From NCBI RefSeq assembly GCF_032118995.1, contig NC_092657.1:7813391-7877390 (forward strand): DNA of 64,000 bases, given 5' to 3'. The DNA is from Asterias amurensis (lineage: Eukaryota; Echinodermata; Asteroidea; Forcipulatida; Asteriidae). The position numbers and the translations under genes were made by a program. This document shows, piece by piece, positions 22,401 to 47,930 of this stretch; the first letter of the stretch is position 1, and the number at the start of each line of letters is the position of its first letter. Below the pieces are notes generated by a model that saw only the letters and a program-made list of their open reading frames with translations, was not told where the DNA came from and searched no databases.

Positions 22401-22465
22401 AGGTGACCTTGTGACTGGCTAAGGGTTGCAGTATGTGGGGAGTCGTGCAAGGTGACCTGACTGTG
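19403..22465. repeat. 52-bp minisatellite, second block
   Basis: Continuation of the 13318-18250 array in the same orientation after the foldback insertion. A rare variant (GGGGTGCAG following GTGACTGGCT) occurs twice, 508 bp apart (21210 and 21718), marking a duplicated block of about ten units. The array ends at about 22465 in a truncated unit. Confidence 0.97.
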
Positions 22466-25400
22466 GCAGGAATGTCTGACCTCCAGAAGTGGACCTCCAG
22501 AAGCCTGTCTGGACCAGGATGGTCGGCAGCAGCAGTAGCCTACAACCCTCAAGAAACCAATTTGAATGAATTTGCTAACACAATAATTTCAACACAACTT
22601 ACACAATGATTATAGCTGAGAAGGATAGGTGTCGTCATCAAAATTGCGTGGTTTTTTGTTCGTGATTATTTATTAATTTCAGCTATTTATGTCCATGTTA
22701 TGCTAAACACATTTTGGTGTCTTAGAATGTAAAGGAGCCTAAATCTGTTCAAGAATCTTGTGAAATTCGGACCACGGTTGTTAGATTTGAAGGTTCTTTC
22801 ACATTTTCATTCATTTGATTTTTCAGAATGTTTTTTCATCCTTTCATAGGCCACTTTAAGTAAATTGAGTATACATGTACAACTCTGTGAAAAACAGCAA
22901 CTCTGTACACAAATCTTAGTGTTTACATGTAGGTATTTCAGTCTGAGAACTTCCGTTGTTCTGGTAGGATCTTGGGTAAGAACATGCAGTGCCTATATAT
23001 GCACTCGGTCCTTTCTCATACCCTCCCTCCTACTTGTAGCTATCCTGCCCCACCCCCACCCCCAAAACCCCCACTTAGTACAAAATGGGTCTGTTCTTTT
23101 TGGTTGACCCGGCCCACTTTCTATATCAGGAACTGCACATTCTGAAAAAATGTTTTTTAAAAAGCAAGCCTTTCTATGATTCTCGCTCGACAAGCTTAAA
23201 AAAAGGCAAAAGGCAAAAGCTATAAAGATATTTCCAATATTTGTTAGTGTATTCCGGTCCTACTATTGTCTTTGTATGTACATTGGATACCATCAAACCA
23301 ATTTTCCGTGATTTGGTGGCACACGGCTACATATTATTTCACTCTTCCCTCTACAGGGTGTCTCAAAAAAGACTATACACTTTTGAAATGGCTGCAGAAT
23401 GAAAAATATACGATTCTGGGGGAAACAGTTTGGATGTATGGATAGCTTATGGTCTCAACTTTTATACATGTATGACACCAAAAACTGCGAAAATATTGTA
23501 TGCCTGGGAGCACTGGTCACTTATGTTAGGGTATGAAAATTAGGCTGCGCAGGAATAAGCCTATTGTGAGCTTACAAAATTGATGGTGATATGATGATCA
23601 ATTGCACTCAGTTTGTGTTTGCTGAATGAATTATTTTATGGTTTATTAAACAATTTGTTTTATGCATGAGTAAACAGGAATTGCATTTTTTTTCTTGTAG
23701 ACTATTTTCACTTTCTGAGTGGTGTGTCCATATGAGTCAGGATTGTGTGATGGTAGGCCCCCTACATGTTGCAATTTCCATGTTACAAACTGTTTTTGTT
23801 CACATCTGTCACTTTGAATAAAAATATTCACCCCACATTTCAGTTATTGTAAGAGGAGTTGAACATTTCATTTGTTTTTCTTAATAACCAGACGGGAATT
23901 AAGTAAATTGATTATTCAAATACAGGTTGTTGAAAGAAGGAATGTCAAAGATGTTGGCTAGCTACAAAGGACTACCTCTCACAAAGGGAAGGCTAATTCC
24001 TGTGCACGCTTATTTTCATACCCTTCACAAAAGTGAGCAGTGCTCACCCAATCAAAAAATATTTTTGCAGTTATTGGTGCCATATCAAAGTTCAGTCCTA
24101 ATCACCTAAACCTTCGGTCACTCGTGCTACCGGTAACTCCTGCTACAGTTTTTAACGGATCATTATTATGTGGTAGATAATGCTTGACAGTTCAATTTCT
24201 TATAAATACTTGAGGCACCAACAGTAGAAGATAGATATTAATTGGGATCAATTAAAGTGCCACCATTTAGTAATTATATAATAAAAAAAATGTTTTGGTA
24301 ACTCGTGCTACACTATATCTCAGTTGAGCGAGTATCTGAAGGTAAGCGATGAAAGGAAAAGTGGAGGGTGATGGTTAAAATTGGATGAATATTTCTTGTA
24401 CATATTTCATGGATATAAAATGTAATGACTTTTATTGAAAACTGCTTATGCTGAAAACATTGGGCCCATTTATAAAAATATCTTAAGTTTTGTAAAAAGT
24501 TTTCCCACTGAAAAAAACACTATCTGAACAAATTAATTTGCATATTACCAAACTGTGAAGTAAATCCCAAAACATGTTTCAAAGTTGATCCTGGCATGTG
24601 TTTGGAATAATATGAAAGGCACAATTTGATTTTTTAAAAGTCATTTCCACTTTGGCTTGGAAATGCCCAAATGCAAGCTTTTTTTTTGCTCCACCATTAT
24701 TTTCAATCAATTGGCCATAATTATTTTCAAATCTCGTCATTTCTAAACGTTTTGTATACAAACATATGTTAGAATACCAAAAGACTTTCATCTTGAGTTG
24801 TGTAATTTTTGAAAAAGTTCTTGTGCACAAACTCAATTATTATATATAGTTTTACTTTCTTGTCCATTCTTACTCCACCCTCCATGCAAACTTCCTAAAT
24901 GCATCAACATGACATTGTGCCGTATAAATAAAACCAGCAATTGCTTTTATTAGCCTTTTACTTAAATCCTTATAAATAAAAGTAAACATTTACTTGCTAG
25001 TATGGTCGAACTAGAAAGTAAAATTAATTGCTTGAGGGACTCTTGTTATTGACATGTAAGTAAAACCGACCTTAATGCTATTGTCCTGTAGCATACAAGA
25101 TACTGGGCCGTATAAATGGTCCAACATTACCAGAAGGTTAATGAGTCAAAGATCAGGCATGATCTATAAATAACCTTTTACTTGACTAAACGCCTTTTAC
25201 TTGATTGGATTAGTAAATGGTCAGAGAAAAGCACAATAGTGGGATATTCAAGAGTATAACAAAAGCAGGCAGGGACTAATAGATCATTAGTGAGTAAATG
25301 AAATACAGGCGGCAGTTTATTAGTCAAGTTTTTGATGGCGGCAGTGGCTACGATGAGGAAACAGCCAGCCTCTCCATGACAGAGCTCCAGAGATTGGTAT

Positions 25401-25594
25401 TTTTTGAGCAATTTAAGTACACAAAAGTTGTATAAGTAACATTATAGATTGATCATTAGGCCTATCATGCTAAAAGACTTTGATTAGACCTAGTGCATAT
25501 GAAAGTCGTATGACCTTTATTTCCTCTCATACAGGAAAGTCAAAGTTGGCCCTTTCCATTTTTTTGCAAACTAAATTTTAGGGACAAAATCCAG

Positions 25595-25639
25595 ACACTC
25601 GTCCTCGATCCCAGTATTACTGGGATCGAGGACGAGTGT
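25595..25639. repeat. Perfect 22-bp inverted repeat
   Basis: Two 22-bp arms (25595-25616 and 25618-25639) are exact reverse complements, separated by one base. The arm contains GTCCTCGATCCCAGT. The symmetry does not extend into the flanks. Confidence 0.9.
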
Positions 25640-26082
25640 ACCGTCCCCGTGACCACACCACGCTTGACAATTACCAACTTATTTTAAAGACTTGCCCTGT
25701 ATCACCACTCTTCAGAACCAGTGTCTGTATAAAGTACATTAAAGGAGTTCTTCTTTGTGTGATATGGGGTACAAAGATACAAGCTTTTTTTATTTGAGCA
25801 GTTATATACAATCTTTTGCACATTAACAGTCTGGTTTTATTCTTGTTCAATAAACGGATAAATCTAAATACATGGGGTAAGACATTTTTATACTCTATAA
25901 CCTAGATGTAAAAGTAGGTTTTATCAATAATTATTTACATGTACTTCAACTACAATTTTACATTTTATTTACAGTTTAGACAATTACACATCATCTAAAT
26001 GATTTTGCTGAGTTTGGCTATAATGGTTAGCGTCTTGATTTTAGTGTAGAGGGTGACAGTGACATGGTCAATGACACAAAGA

Positions 26083-26200
26083 TAGTCTTAACTTACATGT
26101 AGGACTAGTCCTATGACTCTTTAAACTATTACAAACTGAAGGCTGGTCCTTAACTCAATATAAGACTAGACTTAACTCTTTGTGAAATCCATCCCCTTAT
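26083..26200. mobile_element. Family F repeat fragment
   Basis: Contains TAGTCTTAACT, GGACTAGTCCTA and AAGACTAGACTTAA blocks and a terminal GTGAAATCCATCCCC. A related copy in inverse orientation lies at 53541-53670. Probably a decayed palindromic MITE. Confidence 0.45.
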
Positions 26201-26774
26201 CAGGTAAAGTTGACATAAAAGAGTTTTGAATAGACCGTATTGAATAACCCCCTATTGCTATGAAAAATCGCCGTCTTGTAGGGCAAACCGTATGCGTGTC
26301 TAAACACGTACATCATCGAAGCACGCAGCACACAACATTTCTACGGCACATGCACGCACACACGCCATCTTGTAGGTCAGATATTTGAGCTTGCTATAAA
26401 TGTTTACCTATTGCAAGCATACTGACAAAAATTACATGAAACTATTTCAATATACACTGGAAAGAAGTACATGTATACACAGGTGGCATTGTATTTGTAA
26501 TAATAATGTTTGCATGATCACAACATTTGAGTTTGTCTTTTGAAGATCAATGATAAACATCATGTTCAATTCAGATAGTTTGTCAATTAATAATGTTGAA
26601 TTTAAACAAACAAACTTTACCACCTTAAACTTTTTTGCTTCTATTTTACTTATGTTACTTTAATTAAAACTGTGCTCGATCTGTACATAAAATGTTTAGC
26701 AATTTTCCCAAATGAGGCAACGCCATTAGTTGTGGGCTTATGATTTGCTTTAAGGCCCAATGAATGATCAATCT

Positions 26775-27150
26775 TTAAAGACGGTGGACACTATTGGTAA
26801 ATGTCAAAGACCAGTCTTCTCACTTTCTTTATCTCAACATATGCATAAAATAACAAGACTGTGAAAATTTGAGCTCGATTGGTCGTTCGGAGTTGCGAGA
26901 TAACTATGAAAGAAAAAAACACCCCAGTTATGTGCTTTCAGATGCTTGATTTCGAGACCTCAAATTCTAAACTTGGGGTCTCGAAATCACATTCGTGGAA
27001 ATTTACTTCTTTCTCAAAAACTACTCCACTTCAGAGGGAGCCGTTCTCACAATGTTTTATACCATCAACATCTCCCCATAACTCGTTACCAAGTAAGGTT
27101 TTATGCTAATATTATTTTGAGTAAATACCAATAGTGTCCACTGCCTTTAA
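26775..27150. mobile_element. Family A MITE, full length
   Basis: TTAA at both ends (26775-26778 and 27147-27150), inverted termini with GGTGGACACTATTGGTAA against ATAGTGTCCACTGCC, and the central GAGACCTC palindrome. It lies about 240 bp past the PLK1 stop codon, so it may sit in or next to the PLK1 3' UTR. Confidence 0.85.
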
Positions 27151-27387
27151 CAGACATCATGCACATATCGCATAAAAAGAGAAAACATCCTTTTTTGCAT
27201 ATGTTTGTTTTGTTTTAGTTTCCTATGGCACTATAAACTAAACAAAACAAGTGAAAAGAAATCATCTGGCTGATCAGCTGATCCTTTGTACAGTCAAGTG
27301 GCTTCAGATTGCAGAATAAAGGTATGTACATTTTATATACAAGTGTAAGTTTAGGCTCCAATGGTTTACTCTAGAGTGTACATGGCC

Positions 27388-40760
<13,373 letters not shown>

Positions 40761-41010
40761 GTTTCCTTTTCGTAGTTTCTACGCTCGACAAAAGTAAAAA
40801 GTAGGCAGAGAAGCTATAAAATATTGATACTTCGCGTCTTCCGTCTTTGTCTTACGTTTTTGCAGAGTTGTGTAATGTATATTTGCGCAGATCGACTTGT
40901 ATTTTCTCCATGCAATTTCAGGATTTGTTAGCTTTATTTGACTAAAGAATTTCAAACGGAGGACAGCGTAGTGCTCAGATTGAGGAGACACATCGGTTTG
41001 TATTTAATTT

Positions 41011-41117
41011 TTCAAAGTTGTATGCTATAAATCGTGTGTGTAAACTCGAAACGGCCGCCCTGGGAAATTCATCGCTTTGATTGGTCAAAGTGAATCACAC
41101 ACTTGAACGTTGATTGG
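41011..41117 (-). promoter_or_regulatory. PLK1 promoter: twin CCAAT boxes and CHR-like motif
   Basis: On the PLK1 strand, two CCAAT boxes (41117-41113 and 41084-41080) are spaced 33 bp apart. A TTTGAA (41016-41011) follows, about 250 bp upstream of the ATG. Known G2/M genes use NF-Y sites 31-33 bp apart and a CHR element (TTTGAA) bound by DREAM/MuvB. The fit is good, but TTTGAA alone is short. The start of transcription is unknown. Confidence 0.5.
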
Positions 41118-42462
41118 ATAATGCTGTACTTTAAAGATCGACCTTTGACCGCCGAAGGAGATGGTCACGTGATTTGAGCGAAAGCCGCACATTCAAATCA
41201 TGTTCAAATCCATGCCATCTATAGACTTGGTTCCAAGTCTGTTATTTTGACTTTTAGAAACAGCGCCCTCTTGTTAATTAACCTCCGTCACATTGGAGCG
41301 CGTGTCCTGATTGCAGATGAATAACCCCAATTTTTCTCAGACTTGAAATAAAGTCTGATCTTTGATGTAAACAACACACCGTATCAAACGTGCATGGAGA
41401 CTCTATGGTTGAAACAAGATCTATGCCTCGCTCGATGTAGGCCTACTCGATGGTTTGAATTCTACCTCCAAGGTTGGAAGGAGAAGGGTAGGTGCATGCC
41501 CCTGCATACATTGTCATACGCATTCCCGTGTACGATCCGAATCCACTGATATTTGATTAACGATTTAAAGTTCTCCACGGAAACGGTCCCCCGTGCGGTG
41601 TGTATCCTCCTCTCTTACCAGTTCAAACTTGATGATGGACATTGAAATGTTCACACCAGACACCGATCTTCAAACTATCTTCAATGACTTCAACTGGTCC
41701 CATTTGTTTTGAGTTTGTCCTGTTTTCACGGCAAACGAGAAAGTATGGTTTCCCGGTGAAGCCATACATGGAAGAAACATTCAAAATGTTTTTTATTAAA
41801 TTTTAAAAATTACCATGGTACATGTAACTTGCAAAAAAAAAAATAAAAAAAAAATAATCGGTCGCACTAAATACCGACAACTCACGACCCTTCACGACAA
41901 CTCACGACAACAATTTTTAAATGCACTTTAACAAAACATTTGAACATAAGTCAACCGTTAATTATATGCACAAGAGTCATATGCATCTAAATCACTTTTA
42001 AACTGTTGAACATTTTGTTCTTTTAACTGTAAAAAAAAGGTGTTTTTTACCCCGAATTTAGTAGCAAACGGAAATATTCGCCATGTTGTCTTTCGACGTA
42101 CTTGGACGATTCTATTACACCGCAGGGTGCATGGGTAATTTCAGAGGGCTGAGTTGTATTTTTTTCTTTTTGGTTTTAGCTGCTGTTTTTTTCTTTCTGT
42201 TACTATAACTAAGCCGACACTCTGGAATTCAATAAAAGGGAAGATTTAAATACAATATTTTTTAAAACTCTATGGGGACTATATAAAAGACAAACACAAA
42301 TATATTTAATAGCGCCCTCTGTATATTGGACGTAGTTTCATATATATAAATGAGACGTGTGCACCCATAAATATAAGACGTAAAAAGTCTCATACAAAGG
42401 ATGTCAACAGACGTCAATTGAGCCCTTGCAACAACTTGAGCTACATTATTAGTCAGGCACCC
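41118..42462. other. Intergenic region upstream of PLK1, no gene recognised
   Basis: No domain-bearing open frame. A well-placed ATG at 42081 (CGCCATGTTG) opens a short frame with a possible GTAA donor, but the peptide is not recognisable. It was considered as the missing PIGV first exon and not supported. Confidence 0.4.
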
Positions 42463-43390
42463 TGTGTCGCAGAGTGGACCCTTGCGCCACTTTACTCAGA
42501 CCAATATCAGACATAAAACCCAGACACAAGAATGGAACACAGTGACACCAGATTAGAAATAATAAAGAAACTACAATTTAATAGAAGTACCCAACAATAA
42601 TTTAGCTTTTACGATCTTCCAGTTTTGCACCTTTACATTCTCCACAGCTTAGAGCAATCCGTACAATATGAATTTCATGCATAAGTAAATAAGTTTACAT
42701 TCAGACTTTTACACAATGAAGGTTCCCTAAATAAATAAACAAACAGCAGAAAGGCGACATAGACTTTGTAGAATGGCTGCTTGAGTCTTGAGAATGAGTT
42801 CGTTCGGAGGAGTGGACCCCGTCCCCTTGTCACCATCGGTAGCCCCACGTGAGTCGTCTTGCTGAAGGTTGACCACACCCCAGAAGACCATTTAGACCAA
42901 GTTTGGTTTAGCGTCACGGGAACTCCTGTAAATGTTACATTATAAGGAAGCCCTTTACTACAAACAATTCTATTTAAACCCGGTAAAGCTACGCCTTCAC
43001 AAATTTCACAATGGCCATACCCAAAAGATCAAGTAAACAACAACAATGCTTTTACAACAAAAGTTTATCGATGAACCTTTTAGGCAAACAATAATCAACT
43101 TTTTAGGCAAACAATAGTCAATGGCTGCATGCATTTTAGAACAAGGGACATTTTGAGAATAACCCATAGCTTGATTAAATTCCAGCAAAATTAGTTTTAA
43201 GTTACTCACAATGCCTTTGGCTTCGACACTGCTTTAATATCCTTGGGTCCGAGATTCCCGGGAGGATTTGCATTGCTGATGGGCCTTATAAAACACCCGC
43301 CGGACCCCTACCCATGATAGACGGGTCGACACGACACAGCCTCAACGCTGGCCTAGCTGTCCGCTGGTTCACACCCAAACAGTACCCTTC
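42463..43390. other. 928-bp segment flanked by a 10-bp direct repeat; possible solo LTR or small transcription unit
   Basis: TCAGGCACCC occurs at 42453-42462 and 43391-43400. On the minus strand the segment has a TATA-like TTTTATAAGG near 43290, a donor-like GTGAGTAAC near 43205, an acceptor-like TTTACAG near 42927, then a short open frame (42917-42675). None of this matches a family I know. The ends do not form a clear TG...CA pair. Confidence 0.25.
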
Positions 43391-43564
43391 TCAGGCACCC
43401 ACAACGCAAATCTCAACCACAATATAAAATTCCTTTGGTTTTATAGTGCACTCTTACGAAACCCATGACAAAAGCTTAATAGCCCAAATGCCTGACAGGA
43501 CATTCCAACCATAGCGATTCAAACAAGTATTGCCCCTCCCATGTTATGCCTATAACAATGCACA

Positions 43565-43902
43565 TTAAAGCCATTGGACACTTTCAGTAAACAATTGTCC
43601 AAAGGCCCACACTTCGTCTATCACAACTTATGTATATAAAATAACAAACCTGTGAAAATCCCACCCTTGTTTCCGCACGTTTCGCCCTGTCATGACATGT
43701 GTTTAAAATAAATCAGTAATTCTCGCTATCGAGAATTGATAGTTGTTTTAATGTTTTCTCAAAAAGTAAAGCATTTCATGGAGTAATATTTCAATACGTG
43801 TAGAAGTCTTTCACCATTACCTTCTGTAAACCCTGTAAGTTATTTGTAAATCTGTGAATAAAAAAAAAAAAATTCTGTTCCGAAAGTGTATAATGGCTTT
43901 AA
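43565..43902. mobile_element. Family B MITE, full length
   Basis: TTAA at 43565-43568 and 43899-43902, ends AGCCATTGGACACTTTC and GAAAGTGTATAATGGCT. It contains the CGAGAATTGATAGTTGTTTT block; part of the shared family A/B core is deleted. Confidence 0.85.
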
Positions 43903-44097
43903 CTATATCAGCCATTTAAAGAAGTAATTTTCCCACATACTGTTACACCATGTCCAAAGTAGTTTTTCATTCGTTTAAAACAAAAACACGCCTCATGGTT
44001 TCAGAATAGCCTGTCTCATAAAAGTGCTCCTCATTTTCTAATGATCAGCCTACATTGTATAACCATTACAGATAATATTGGAGTGGCCAAAGCATGC

Positions 44098-44215
44098 AAA
44101 GGACATTGATTCAAGTTGGTCTATGAAAAGTGTTTGAAACCCGTTTGTTATAAAATGCATGGTTATTAGTTAGAAAGATCATGGAGGTAGGAATAGAAAG
44201 ATGTTTTAAAAGTAG
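44098..44215. mobile_element. Family C MITE, left arm only
   Basis: From AAAGGACATTGATTCAAGTT to AAAAGTAG. It includes the ATAAAATGCATGGTTA and AGAAAGATG blocks of the family. Confidence 0.65.
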
Positions 44216-44227
44216 TTTTTTTTTTTT

Positions 44228-44702
44228 TTCGACAGTTGGCTATTCCTATTGGTCGAGAGCGTGTCACATGCGGGTGTTTAAATGGTTGATTATGACCAGC
44301 TGGAGCTGTTTTTAGCCTTAGTGCAAAATGTTCTCGTTACAGGCGATGCGGGCACTATTGGTGAGTTGGCCAAGCTCTGTGTGAAACATCTTGCCCCAAC
44401 ACATGCCCAAGACTAACTACGCGCACGAATGCATGTCCGAAAACTTTCTCTGTCTTTAAAATGTAAATAATGTTCAGAATTCAAGGGCGTCGGAAAACGG
44501 ATAAGTTTTACAGAGTTTCTTACTTTATTAAAGTGCAAAAAGGCATTTATGAATGGGAATAAAAGAGTAGTGACTCGTTCTTAAACTGCCGTTTAAAACC
44601 TTGCAGGGGCTAGGTCGTGCGATAAAGGCCCTCGCCAACGGCTCAGGTCTTTATCGCACGGCCTTGACCCTGCCGTTTTTAAACAACAGGTTAAGAACTC
44701 AT
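44228..44702. mobile_element. Family D foldback element
   Basis: The left part carries the family D block (GGCTATTCCTATTGGTCGAG, ATGACCAGCTGGAGCTG). The right part (44571-44702) is a hairpin in which GGTCGTGCGATAAAGGCC pairs with GGTCTTTATCGCACGGCC. Boundaries are uncertain. Confidence 0.6.
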
Positions 44703-44935
44703 CGATACCTGTTTGTTCCCCGAATATGATCAACATAAATATGCCTAAAAAATGAGTGGTTTTCCTTTTACTTTGCGAACTAACACGGTTGGCCAAAGTG
44801 TAGATTTGTAACAATTAAATGTAGATTTGTAAAAATAATCTACACATTCAACAATAGAGTGATGTCTCAGAAATAGTTTCATCTAGAAGAAGGTCTATTG
44901 TATGTCTAGCATGGCACATTTAAACATTGTCACAA

Positions 44936-45085
44936 ACATAATGATGTATGGGGTGAGCTCCATCTCTGCCCTCACAGGTACCCATTTACCCCTGGGTGGA
45001 GAGAAGCAATTATAGTTAAGTGTCTTGCTCAGGGACACAAGTCATGACCGGGATTCGAACCCACACTCTGCTGAACAGAAACACC
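44936..45085 (-). mobile_element. tRNA-related SINE fragment with Pol III B-box
   Basis: GGGATTCGAACCC at 45050-45062 is, on the minus strand, GGGTTCGAATCCC, a perfect Pol III B-box. Adjacent blocks (GTCTTGCTCAGGGACACAAG, ACCCCTGGGTGGAGAGAAGC) resemble tRNA-derived SINEs common in aquatic animals. The A-box end is not clear. Confidence 0.55.
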
Positions 45086-45464
45086 AGAGCTTGAGACTGT
45101 TCCTGAAGATTCAGGCTACTGAAAAAAAGTTAGAATTAAAGGAGTAATCGGCGGCATTTTATATTTCCTATGTCTCTGATTGAAATGAATGAAAATGAGG
45201 AGGCATTTTATGGGATTTATCAGACCTTTTCAAACAGTAAACAGAAATTAAACTGGTTATTAATTTAATTTTCCTGGTATACATGTATAGACTATAAATA
45301 ACCATCGACACGTTTTTCATGGCATTATGTTTTATGAGCCGTTCAGTGCAGCAAGTTAAAATACCCATTAAATTCAACGGTTTTGCCACACTTTTTTACC
45401 ATTTTGTGTCTAAATAAAGTCATAACCCAAATTTTGAAGAGATTGTTTTCATTAATTCTTTCTT

Positions 45465-45839
45465 TTAAAGCCATTGGACCCTTTTGGTAAACAGTATTGT
45501 CCAAGGCCCACACTTCGTGTATCACAACTTCTATATCAAATAACAAACCTGTGAAAATGTGGGCTTAATCGGTCATCGGAGTCGGGAGAAAATAACGGGA
45601 AAACCCACCCTTGTTTCCGCGCGTTTCGCCGTGTCATGACATGTGTTTAAAATAAACCCATAATTCTCGTTAACGAGAATTGATATTGTTTTACTGTTTT
45701 CTCAAAAAGTAAAGCATTTCATGGAATAATATTTCAAGAGAAGTATTTCACCACTACCCTCTGTAAACCCTGTAAGTTATTTGTAAATCTGTGAACTTTT
45801 TTTTTTTTTTCCTGTACCGAAAGGGTCCAATGGCTTTAA
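45465..45839. mobile_element. Family B MITE, full length
   Basis: TTAA at both ends (45465-45468, 45836-45839). The centre includes the palindrome AATTCTCGTTAACGAGAATT. The termini carry matched C-to-G changes (GGACCCTTT / AAAGGGTCC), which keep the inverted repeat. Confidence 0.9.
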
Positions 45840-45904
45840 CATGCTGGACTATTAAGAACAATAACAAAATGGAAGTGCTGATTTTTGATACAATCACAAG
45901 TTGC

Positions 45905-46965
45905 CTATTTTGGCGCAGTTTGACCTTGACCTGGCCCACTGTGTGACACCCCACATGTCAAACTCACAAGAAGGGTTTCAACACTGTGATTGCTCCTATA
46001 TGCAGACTGGTGACTATCTAGTATGTTGTTATCAGACAGATGCTCTGTGAGCCTGGAGAATGCAGCCCTCTCCATAACCTTGGAGAGGAAAGGGAGATTT
46101 GATACCGGTCGATAGTTTTGCAATGAGTTGATGTCCAAGTCATTCTTCTTCAACACAGGTCAGACATTAGCGTGTTTCAGAGTATTCGGGAATTGTCTCC
46201 TTTGAAAGCTGGAATTTATTATGTTGGTGATGAACCATGACTGGCAAACATTTCTTAAGCAGATGAGTAGGCAATGGATCAAGGTCGCAAGACTTTTGGG
46301 ACATTTGTTGATGATCAACCCTTCCTTGAAGATAGTTTCTTCAAGTTTGCTCTTGGTTTGGTGAGGTTGAAGTTGCAGACAATAGCTGAGTGATCTGCTA
46401 TTCCAGCAACAACTTGAGGATCAAAAATGCTGTCACTACCAGATTGCCGGGTCAGCAATAGGTCAAGAGTATGACCATGTATATGTGTTGGCTCACTGAT
46501 ATGCTGTTGCAGGCCATAAGATGCCAATAAGTCTGTGAAGGATGCTGATTTGGAAGTTGGTGGATCCACATGAATATTAAAATCACCAGAGATTACTAGT
46601 GACCCAGAAGAGATCAAACGCCCATCAAGGAAGTCAGAAAACTCGTCCAAGAATAGGCTAATGGACTGCTGGGACCGGGAGGGTGATAAATAATAACGAC
46701 TTGTATTGTTTTCCATGCAGAAACAATTTGGGCTTCAACAAACTCAAAAGATTGATAAGACTTGAATGAACTTTGTTTGCAGACATGTACACTGAGCTCG
46801 TCGTCGTCGGCCTATGAGTCAGGGGTGACCCTTTGTGGCCCTGGTTATGATGGAGTTCCACTTCTGTCTATCAACTCTGAGCTTATTTTTGTACAAAAGT
46901 CCAACTCCTCCACCACGTCTAGTAGGTCTCGGTACATGTTCAAGGTTTTACCGATTTTGAGTTAG
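45905..46965 (-). pseudogene. L2/CR1-type LINE fragment: endonuclease and RT start
   Basis: On the minus strand, AP-endonuclease pieces (RRGGGVGLLYKNK near 46900; ISGDFNIH near 46590; HGHTLDLLLTR; ADHSAIVCNF near 46370) precede an RT N-terminus (LQNYRPVSNLPFLSKVMER near 46100, HQSAYRSNHSVETLL). Frameshifts and stops lie between, and the RT core and 3' end are absent. Catalytic GDFN and DH motifs remain. Confidence 0.8.
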
Positions 46966-47930
46966 TTCACCAATAACTGCACTGTCGTCATCATTCAGCA
47001 AAGTGAAGACAAGAATTTTCCAATAATTCTCTTCCAAATAATTCAAATTCAAGAAGAGTTGAAAACATGAAGCTTGTACTAAAATGATCTTGAAGTTATG
47101 CCAATCCATTTACATGTAGTATAAAACTTAAGATGCAGTGTTGTGTAGACTTCACAATCACTCATCAAAGCTCTCAAGAAAAATCAACAGCTGCCACAGG
47201 ACCCCATAATTATGTTTGTGTAGACGGAAGATAAATACATGGGGGAAGATAAACATGTTGTTCTCATAAGTAGCTTAAATTGTATGATTCTTTGCATGCT
47301 CTATATTATCTACATACATCTATATTATACACTGGGATGTGACTAAAAACTAATCAAATGTATCTGCAAATCCTTGTGTGGATGAAAGCACCTGTTAATC
47401 ATTCTCTCTCTTTCTTTCCCTTCAATCCATCTTTAGAGAGTAATGACAAGCAAACATTCCAGAGCAGGGCATATTGCCCTTTGTGCTGTTTCATCTCGAC
47501 TAATCATCATTCTAGTTCAGGTATGTACAACTTGTGTGTCAATTTACATGCACCATGAAAATTGGGTTGGTACCCAAATTACAAACAGAAGTGAAACACA
47601 GTGTCAATGCAAGTATTCAATATCTTTGAAGAAAAGTTTGCATAAAAAAGAACAAGTCAGGAGGTTATAGACTTGTGACCTATGTTTACATTCTGTTGAC
47701 GAAACACTGTATACATCATGTTTTGCCGGGATAAAAGACGCGTAGTCATGGTAAGATTGCATACACTGTCTAGCTGCATAGAATGTGGGTTTTTTGCACA
47801 TACGGGCATTCATTATGGACTCAGAATTTCAGAACATCGTGAATTTTCGATTCGTCCTTTTCGTCATTGGTGTCGGAGTAGCTAAACGGTGGAAAGTGGA
47901 TAGTGTACTTTGCAAGAAAGAACTCATAAG
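46966..47930. other. No gene seen; may include the 5' UTR of the next LINE
   Basis: No recognised coding region. The final ~150 bp run into the LINE ORF1 start at 47931 and may belong to that element. Confidence 0.4.

Larger units (their letters stand above)
22466..26774. other. Gene-poor intergenic region
   Basis: No supported coding region or RNA gene. It contains one perfect short palindrome (25595-25639) and one MITE-like piece (26083-26200), listed separately. The remaining open frames are short and lack recognisable domains. Confidence 0.5.

Noticed and set aside
13465..22465. Many 60-87 codon frames on both strands repeating the same peptide
   Set aside because: By-products of the 52-bp minisatellite.
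8867..22465. CRISPR-like array
   Set aside because: Units are contiguous with no unique spacers, and the genome is eukaryotic.
23355..23440. GGTGTCTCAAAAAA as a transposon terminus
   Set aside because: No matching inverted end or target duplication found nearby.
41389..41527. ATG frame (METLWLKQ...) as the missing first exon of PIGV or a divergent gene
   Set aside because: No resemblance to the PIGV N-terminus and no convincing donor in frame.
42675..42917. Frame with a WSKWS motif as a cytokine-receptor or thrombospondin-like fragment
   Set aside because: One short motif only; no cysteines or domain context.
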